NCBI GenBank assembly: GCA_964617385.1
Contig: CAZTYX010000052.1
Coordinates: 1 to 11,371, forward strand
Length of the DNA stretch: 11,371 nucleotides
DNA from: JADHMP01 sp964617385
GTDB lineage: Bacteria > Bacteroidota > Bacteroidia > Flavobacteriales > Flavobacteriaceae
Direction of reading: 5' to 3'
Part shown: piece after piece, positions 7,561-11,371 of the stretch
Layout: each line of letters opens with the position of its first letter
Numbering within the stretch: the first letter of the stretch is position 1
Made by a program: the position numbers and the translations under genes
The notes under the pieces: model-generated
What the model was told of the DNA's origin: nothing
Database searches by the model: none
Seen by the model: only the letters and a program-made list of their open reading frames with translations

Positions 7561-8547
7561 ATGAAAGGCAAACTTCAACATATAGCCGTTCTAACCTCTG
7601 GAGGCGACGCACCCGGGATGAATGCCGCTGTGCGTGCTGTGGTTCGTGCAGCTGCCTTTAATAACATCACTTGTTATGGGGTATACAAAGGCTATCAAGG
7701 ACTTATAGATGGAGATTTTAAGCCGATGAATGCCCGCAGTGTGAATAACATTATCAATAAAGGGGGCACTATACTTAAATCGGCAAGATGCCTTGAGTTT
7801 AGAACGCCTGAAGGAAGAAAGCGGGCCTATGAAAATATTAAAAAACACAATATTGAAGGCCTTATTGTGATTGGCGGTGATGGAACCTTTACAGGGGCCA
7901 TGATTTTTCACAGCGAATATAAAATTCCTGTGATCGGAATACCAGGCACCATTGATAACGATATTAGTGGCACTACAGCCACCATTGGCTATGATACGGC
8001 ATTAAACACCGTGATTGAAGCCATCGATAAAATTAGAGACACAGCCATTTCACACAATCGTTTGTTTTTTGTGGAAGTGATGGGGCGTGATGCCGGTCAT
8101 ATTGCACTCAACGCTGGAATAGGTGCTGGGGCAGAAGAAATTTTAATTCCTGAAGAAGATATGGGACTTGAGCGTTTGTTAGATTCGCTTAAGCGTAGTG
8201 AAAAAACAGGCAAACAATCCAGTATAGTGGTTATTGCCGAAGGAGATAAAACAGGGAAAAATGTTTTTGAAATCGCTTCCTATGTTGAAAAAAACATGCC
8301 CTACTATGAAGTGCGTGTTTCTGTATTAGGCCATATGCAAAGAGGAGGCGCACCTTCCTGTTTTGATCGTGTGCTGGCTTCTCGCATGGGGGTTCATGCA
8401 GTTGAATCTATGCTGGCGGGCAAAAGCAACATGATGGTGGGCCTTAAACATGAAGAAATGACCCTCTATCCTTTAGAAGATGCCATAAAAGGCAAATCAA
8501 AAATCAGTAAAGACTTAATCAGAGTATCAGACATACTCACCATATAA
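7561..8547 (+). CDS. pfkA: ATP-dependent 6-phosphofructokinase
   Basis: PfkA phosphorylates fructose 6-phosphate to fructose 1,6-bisphosphate, the committed step of glycolysis, in the cytoplasm, normally as a tetramer. The 328 residues are close to the usual bacterial length of about 320. Motifs in order are LTSGGDAPGMNA (11-22), GGDGTFTGA (105-113), PGTIDND (128-134) with the catalytic aspartate D132, VEVMGR (171-176) and GHMQRGG (257-263). The two positions that separate ATP from pyrophosphate users are both glycine here (G108 after GGD, and G129 in PGTIDND, where pyrophosphate enzymes have lysine), so ATP is the expected donor. The ATG is preceded by A/T-rich sequence with no Shine-Dalgarno site, normal for the phylum. 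gap follows after 25 bases. Confidence 0.98.
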   Translation: MKGKLQHIAVLTSGGDAPGMNAAVRAVVRAAAFNNITCYGVYKGYQGLIDGDFKPMNARSVNNIINKGGTILKSARCLEFRTPEGRKRAYENIKKHNIEGLIVIGGDGTFTGAMIFHSEYKIPVIGIPGTIDNDISGTTATIGYDTALNTVIEAIDKIRDTAISHNRLFFVEVMGRDAGHIALNAGIGAGAEEILIPEEDMGLERLLDSLKRSEKTGKQSSIVVIAEGDKTGKNVFEIASYVEKNMPYYEVRVSVLGHMQRGGAPSCFDRVLASRMGVHAVESMLAGKSNMMVGLKHEEMTLYPLEDAIKGKSKISKDLIRVSDILTI

Positions 8548-8572
8548 ACGCTAATTAAATTATAAATACACA

Positions 8573-9571
8573 ATGGCAATGAAAATTGGAATCAATGGAT
8601 TTGGGAGAATAGGACGCTTGGTTTTTCGTTCTGCAATGAAACAAAATGATATTACTGTGGTTGCAATCAACGACTTATTAGATATCGATCATTTAGCTTA
8701 CCTCTTACAATATGACTCTGTGCACGGCAGTTATAACGGCACAGTGGCTGTAGAAGATGAGCATCTAGTGGTGGATGGTCAGCGCATTAAAATCACAGCA
8801 GAGCGTGATCCTGCAGCCATCGGTTGGGGTGCCATGGGTGTTGATATTGTTGCCGAGTGTACGGGAATTTTTACCACCCTAGAAAAAGCACAATCCCATC
8901 TTGATGGAGGTGCTAAAAAAGTTGTTATTTCGGCTCCTTCTGCCGACGCCCCTATGTTTGTAATGGGTGTAAATCATCTTGAAGCCACGGCCGATCTAAA
9001 CATTGTTTCAAACGCTTCTTGTACCACCAACTGTTTGGCGCCAATTGCCAAAGTTTTGGATGACAACTTTGGAATAGAAGAAGGTTTAATGACCACAGTT
9101 CATGCCACAACGGCCACTCAGTTTACTGTAGATGGCCCCTCTCGTAAAGATTTTAGAGGCGGTAGAAGTTCTTTGTTAAACATCATTCCCGCTTCCACAG
9201 GTGCTGCAAAAGCGGTCACCAAAGTAATTCCTTCTTTGGTAGGTAAATTGACTGGAATGGCTTTTCGTGTACCCACGGCAAACGTTTCTGTGGTAGATTT
9301 AACCGTTCGTTTAAACAAAAGCACATCTTACGAAGAGATTAAAGCAAAAATGAAAGCGGCTTCTCAAAACGATATGAAAAACATTTTGGGCTATACTGAT
9401 GAGCCTTTAGTTTCTCAAGATTTTGTGGGCGACATTCGTACTTCCATTTTTGATGCTGGTGCTGGGATGGAATTAAACGAAAATTTCTATAAAATCATTT
9501 CTTGGTATGACAATGAGTGTGGCTATTCAAACAAGCTCCTTGACCTTGCCAAGCACATTCATTCTTTATAA
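8573..9571 (+). CDS. gap: Glyceraldehyde-3-phosphate dehydrogenase, type I (NAD-dependent)
   Basis: The enzyme oxidises glyceraldehyde 3-phosphate to 1,3-bisphosphoglycerate with NAD and phosphate, in the cytoplasm as a tetramer. The 332 residues are full length. The Rossmann motif INGFGRIGR (7-15) comes first. N33-D34 (AINDLL) supports NAD rather than NADP use. The active site SNASCTTNCLAP holds catalytic C150, and H177 follows in TTVHATTATQ. DGPSRKDFRGGR (188-198), NIIPASTGAAKAV, GMAFRVPT and WYDNECGYSN (311-320) are all typical of bacterial GapA. Translation from 8573 gives MAMKIGINGF; a second ATG two codons on is an alternative start. It lies 25 bases after pfkA and nine bases before the next gene, consistent with a glycolytic operon. 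Nothing unusual is seen in the active site. Confidence 0.98.
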   Translation: MAMKIGINGFGRIGRLVFRSAMKQNDITVVAINDLLDIDHLAYLLQYDSVHGSYNGTVAVEDEHLVVDGQRIKITAERDPAAIGWGAMGVDIVAECTGIFTTLEKAQSHLDGGAKKVVISAPSADAPMFVMGVNHLEATADLNIVSNASCTTNCLAPIAKVLDDNFGIEEGLMTTVHATTATQFTVDGPSRKDFRGGRSSLLNIIPASTGAAKAVTKVIPSLVGKLTGMAFRVPTANVSVVDLTVRLNKSTSYEEIKAKMKAASQNDMKNILGYTDEPLVSQDFVGDIRTSIFDAGAGMELNENFYKIISWYDNECGYSNKLLDLAKHIHSL

Positions 9572-9580
9572 GGGCAAACC

Positions 9581-10444
9581 ATGATTTTGGTTGTTGACAG
9601 CGGTTCTACAAAAACCGATTGGATTGCTATGAACCCCGCGGGTGAAGTTTTGTTTGCGACGCAAACATTGGGACTAAATCCGCAGGTGCTTTCAAGTGCC
9701 ATATTGACCGAGCGCATCATAAACAATTTTGAATTGTATCAACATCGTGATGAGGTTACACATCTTTATTTTTATGGTGCTGGATGTGGGGTGGCTTCTC
9801 CACAAAAGCGTATAGAAAAGGTGTTTGTTGAAATCTTCACCAAGGCTGAGTTCATCATCAAAGAGGATACCTATGCTGCTGTATATGCCACCGTAACTCC
9901 CAAAGAACCCGCTATTGTTTGCATTTTAGGAACAGGTTCCAATTGTACCTATTATGACGGAAAAAATATTGAACAACGGGTGACTTCCTTGGGCTATATT
10001 TTGATGGATGAGGCCAGTGGTAACTTTTTTGGAAAACAACTCATAAGAAGTTATTATTTCAAAACCATGTCGCCTGATTTGGCGGCCAAATTTGAAAGTG
10101 AATATGAGTTGGATCCAGATACCATCAAAGAAAATATTTATCGAAGAGAAAATCCAAATACCTATTTGGCCACGTTCAGTAAATTCTTAATTCAACATAA
10201 GGCCAATCCCGTTTTTCAAGACATTATTGCCAATGGGCTTCAACGGTTTATAGAACACCAAATTCTTCAGTTTGATGATGCCCATGAAGTGCCCATCCAT
10301 TTTATTGGTTCCATTGCTTATTTCTTGGAAGACGAGATAAAATTGGCTTTTGAAAAAAATAATTTACGTTTAGGAAAAATTGTAAAGCGTCCCATAGACG
10401 AGCTCGTAAACTTTCACAAAGAACAAGCTGAAGGAGTTAATTAA
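9581..10444 (+). CDS. BadF/BadG-family ATPase, probable N-acetylglucosamine kinase
   Basis: This 287-residue protein belongs to the BadF/BadG/BcrA/BcrD ATPase family (ASKHA fold), which includes N-acetylglucosamine kinases. Visible parts are the N-terminal phosphate-1 loop DSGSTKTDW (6-14), YGAGCG (65-70), the phosphate-2 motif ILGTGSNCTYYDG (115-127), and a C-terminal FIGSIAYFLEDEI (241-253) corresponding to the adenosine-binding GSV.Y region. The stretch LGYILMDEASGNFFGKQL (137-154) stands where typical kinases of this group have GxxLGDEGSG; two glycines of that motif are replaced (M142, A145), while D143 and E144 remain. The fold is therefore certain but the substrate is not. Amino-sugar phosphorylation feeding glycolysis or peptidoglycan recycling is the reasonable guess from family and from its place behind pfkA and gap. 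Its stop overlaps the 3' end of ridA by eight bases on the other strand. Confidence 0.85.
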   Translation: MILVVDSGSTKTDWIAMNPAGEVLFATQTLGLNPQVLSSAILTERIINNFELYQHRDEVTHLYFYGAGCGVASPQKRIEKVFVEIFTKAEFIIKEDTYAAVYATVTPKEPAIVCILGTGSNCTYYDGKNIEQRVTSLGYILMDEASGNFFGKQLIRSYYFKTMSPDLAAKFESEYELDPDTIKENIYRRENPNTYLATFSKFLIQHKANPVFQDIIANGLQRFIEHQILQFDDAHEVPIHFIGSIAYFLEDEIKLAFEKNNLRLGKIVKRPIDELVNFHKEQAEGVN

Positions 10445-10451
10445 CCCCTTC
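10430..10451. repeat. Near-perfect palindrome spanning both convergent stop codons
   Basis: GAAGGAGTTAA (10430-10440) is followed directly by TTAACCCCTTC (10441-10451), giving 10 of 11 complementary pairs; the only mismatch is A10435 against C10446. In minus-strand RNA that pair becomes G-U, so the hairpin is complete apart from a loop of about four bases. No strong T-run follows on either side, so its role as a bidirectional terminator is only possible. It encodes EGVN-stop in both directions. Confidence 0.75.
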
Positions 10452-10829
10452 TATGGCAATAACTGAAATTTCTACTCGAACATTTTTAGGTAGTGTTTTC
10501 ACTGCCACTGTTTCACGGGCTGGGGCAGTAGCTTCATCAAAATAGCGGCCATAAACGGCGTTTACTTTTTCAAAATGGGCCATATCATCTAAAAAAATAC
10601 TGGCCTTCACCACCTGTTCAAAGTGCATGTTTGATGCTTTTAAAATGGCCTCTATATTTTTCATCACTTGCTCGGTTTCTTTTTCAATATTTTCATTGAC
10701 CCATTTCATTTGGGCGGGTTCAAATCCTATTTGACCGGAAATATAAAGGGTGTTTTCCACTTTAATGGCTTGACTATAAGGTCCAATGGGGGCAGGCGCA
10801 TGAGGGGTATTTATGATTTGCTTTTTCAT
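10437..10829 (-). CDS. ridA: RidA family enamine/imine deaminase
   Basis: RidA proteins hydrolyse reactive enamine/imine intermediates such as 2-aminoacrylate, made by PLP enzymes like threonine/serine dehydratase, to 2-keto acids and ammonia; they act in the cytoplasm as trimers. The 130 residues match the family length. Y18 in IGPYSQA, ISGQIG (30-35), R105 in APARETV and E120 in VRVEISVIAIEG match the residues used by active RidA (Tyr17, Arg105, Glu120 in the E. coli protein), so this is likely a true deaminase and not one of the inactive YjgF relatives. The ATG is 11 bases downstream of the lptD-like stop, so the two are probably co-transcribed; no functional link is obvious. The 3' end overlaps the sugar-kinase gene by eight bases in convergent orientation. 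Confidence 0.96.
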   Translation of the reverse strand: MKKQIINTPHAPAPIGPYSQAIKVENTLYISGQIGFEPAQMKWVNENIEKETEQVMKNIEAILKASNMHFEQVVKASIFLDDMAHFEKVNAVYGRYFDEATAPARETVAVKTLPKNVRVEISVIAIEGVN

Positions 10830-10840
10830 AATTGATGCTT

Positions 10841-11371
10841 TTAACGATTTAAATCAGGTTCTCTTTGTTTTTCGTATTTAATATCACTTAATAAATCTGA
10901 TTTAATACCAATAAAGAAATTCCATGAGGCCCGTTCACTAAAGGGAACCCAACTGAAGTTAAGATTCCAACTTTTTAAGTCTCGATCAAATCGCAGTTGC
11001 GTATAGGTAAATCCTTCGCCTTTAAAATCATATCCAGAAGAAGCGCCCACTTTCCATTTGGGTGTTAAATCTATATTACCAGAAAACATGAGAGAGTTGT
11101 TTGAAAAGTCATTTTGTCCTCTCGAATTGTTATAGGTGAGTGAGTAAGCCAATTTTAAATCCCAAGGTATTTTTGTGCGATAGCTAGGGTAGGTGGCAGT
11201 TTTTGAGGGCTCTTGATTGCGCATTCGTTGGTCTGAAAAATCACTGGCTTGACCAAACAAATCGTCATCACGCCCGCCACCAGCAGTCGTTTCTTCCACC
11301 ACCCGCTCGTTGCCTTCCCCCTCAAAATCGGAGCTAGAAAAGGAATAATTTAATGTCATGTTTCCACTGGT
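10841..11371 (-). CDS. lptD: LptD-like LPS-assembly outer membrane protein, C-terminal fragment
   Basis: The frame is open from the right edge, giving the last 176 residues of a longer protein; the methionine at 11359 is internal. The segment looks like the end of an outer-membrane beta-barrel: alternating hydrophobic and polar strands (LKLAYSLTYNNS, SLMFSGNIDLTPKWKVGASSGYD), a close GFTYTQLRFDRDLKSWNLNF and WVPFSERASWNFFIGIKSDLLSDIKYE. This ending is characteristic of the Bacteroidota LptD-type protein, which places lipopolysaccharide in the outer leaflet with LptE. An acidic, glycine-rich stretch (DFEGEGNERVVEE, then AGGGRDDD) near the left of the fragment probably forms an exposed loop. 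The N-terminal OstA-like domain is outside the window. ridA follows after 11 bases. Identity rests on the C-terminal pattern alone, so another large barrel protein is not wholly excluded. Confidence 0.8.
   Translation of the reverse strand, partial: TSGNMTLNYSFSSSDFEGEGNERVVEETTAGGGRDDDLFGQASDFSDQRMRNQEPSKTATYPSYRTKIPWDLKLAYSLTYNNSRGQNDFSNNSLMFSGNIDLTPKWKVGASSGYDFKGEGFTYTQLRFDRDLKSWNLNFSWVPFSERASWNFFIGIKSDLLSDIKYEKQREPDLNR

Noticed and set aside
7591..7911. 106-codon open frame on - opposite pfkA
   Set aside because: It is antisense to strongly conserved PFK motifs, has no recognisable domain and no promoter-like signal, so it is a by-product of codon use.
1..11371. Mobile elements, CRISPR arrays, tRNA/rRNA genes or defence systems
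   Set aside because: I saw no transposase or integrase, no regularly spaced repeats, no RNA gene signature and no defence-type domain; nearly all of the sequence is housekeeping coding sequence.

Overview
This window looks like a chromosomal core region of a member of the Bacteroidota, most likely a flavobacterium. The evidence is the set of protein families (a flavobacterial-type TamB, the C-terminus of a Bacteroidota-type LptD, RsmE with GPEGDF, a BadF-type sugar kinase), the AT-rich sequence, start codons that mostly lack Shine-Dalgarno sites, and two matches to the Bacteroidota promoter -7 element TAnnTTTG. Nearly every base is coding. One run of exactly 100 N (7354-7453) marks an assembly gap inside tamB, so this is a draft scaffold.

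Left part (1-3163): the 3' end of a nitronate monooxygenase-like gene on + meets a three-gene minus-strand cluster read in the order tsaD (tRNA t6A modification), rsmE (16S rRNA m3U1498 methylation) and an AI-2E/PerM-family membrane protein. tsaD and rsmE overlap by ATGA. This is a translation-maintenance pair plus a membrane protein of unclear role.

Middle (about 3146-7477): a very large tamB-like gene runs divergently from tsaD. It encodes an inner-membrane-anchored periplasmic protein thought to bridge to the outer membrane. Its start is unclear because there is no in-frame ATG near the signal anchor, and the assembly gap removes most of its extreme C-terminus.

Right part (7561-10444): pfkA, gap and a BadF/N-acetylglucosamine-kinase-like gene form a compact + strand operon with a good promoter candidate just upstream of pfkA. 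It carries two glycolytic enzymes and a probable sugar kinase. On the opposite strand, ridA (10829-10437) lies 11 bases downstream of an lptD-like gene that runs off the right edge. The nagK-like gene and ridA overlap tail to tail by 8 bases inside a near-perfect palindrome, and both proteins end in EGVN.

I found no mobile element, CRISPR array, RNA gene, phage gene or defence system, and no clear sign of a new biological system. The points worth a second look are small: the tamB start, the gap, the matched promoter spacing, the palindromic double stop, and the altered phosphate-binding motif in the sugar kinase.
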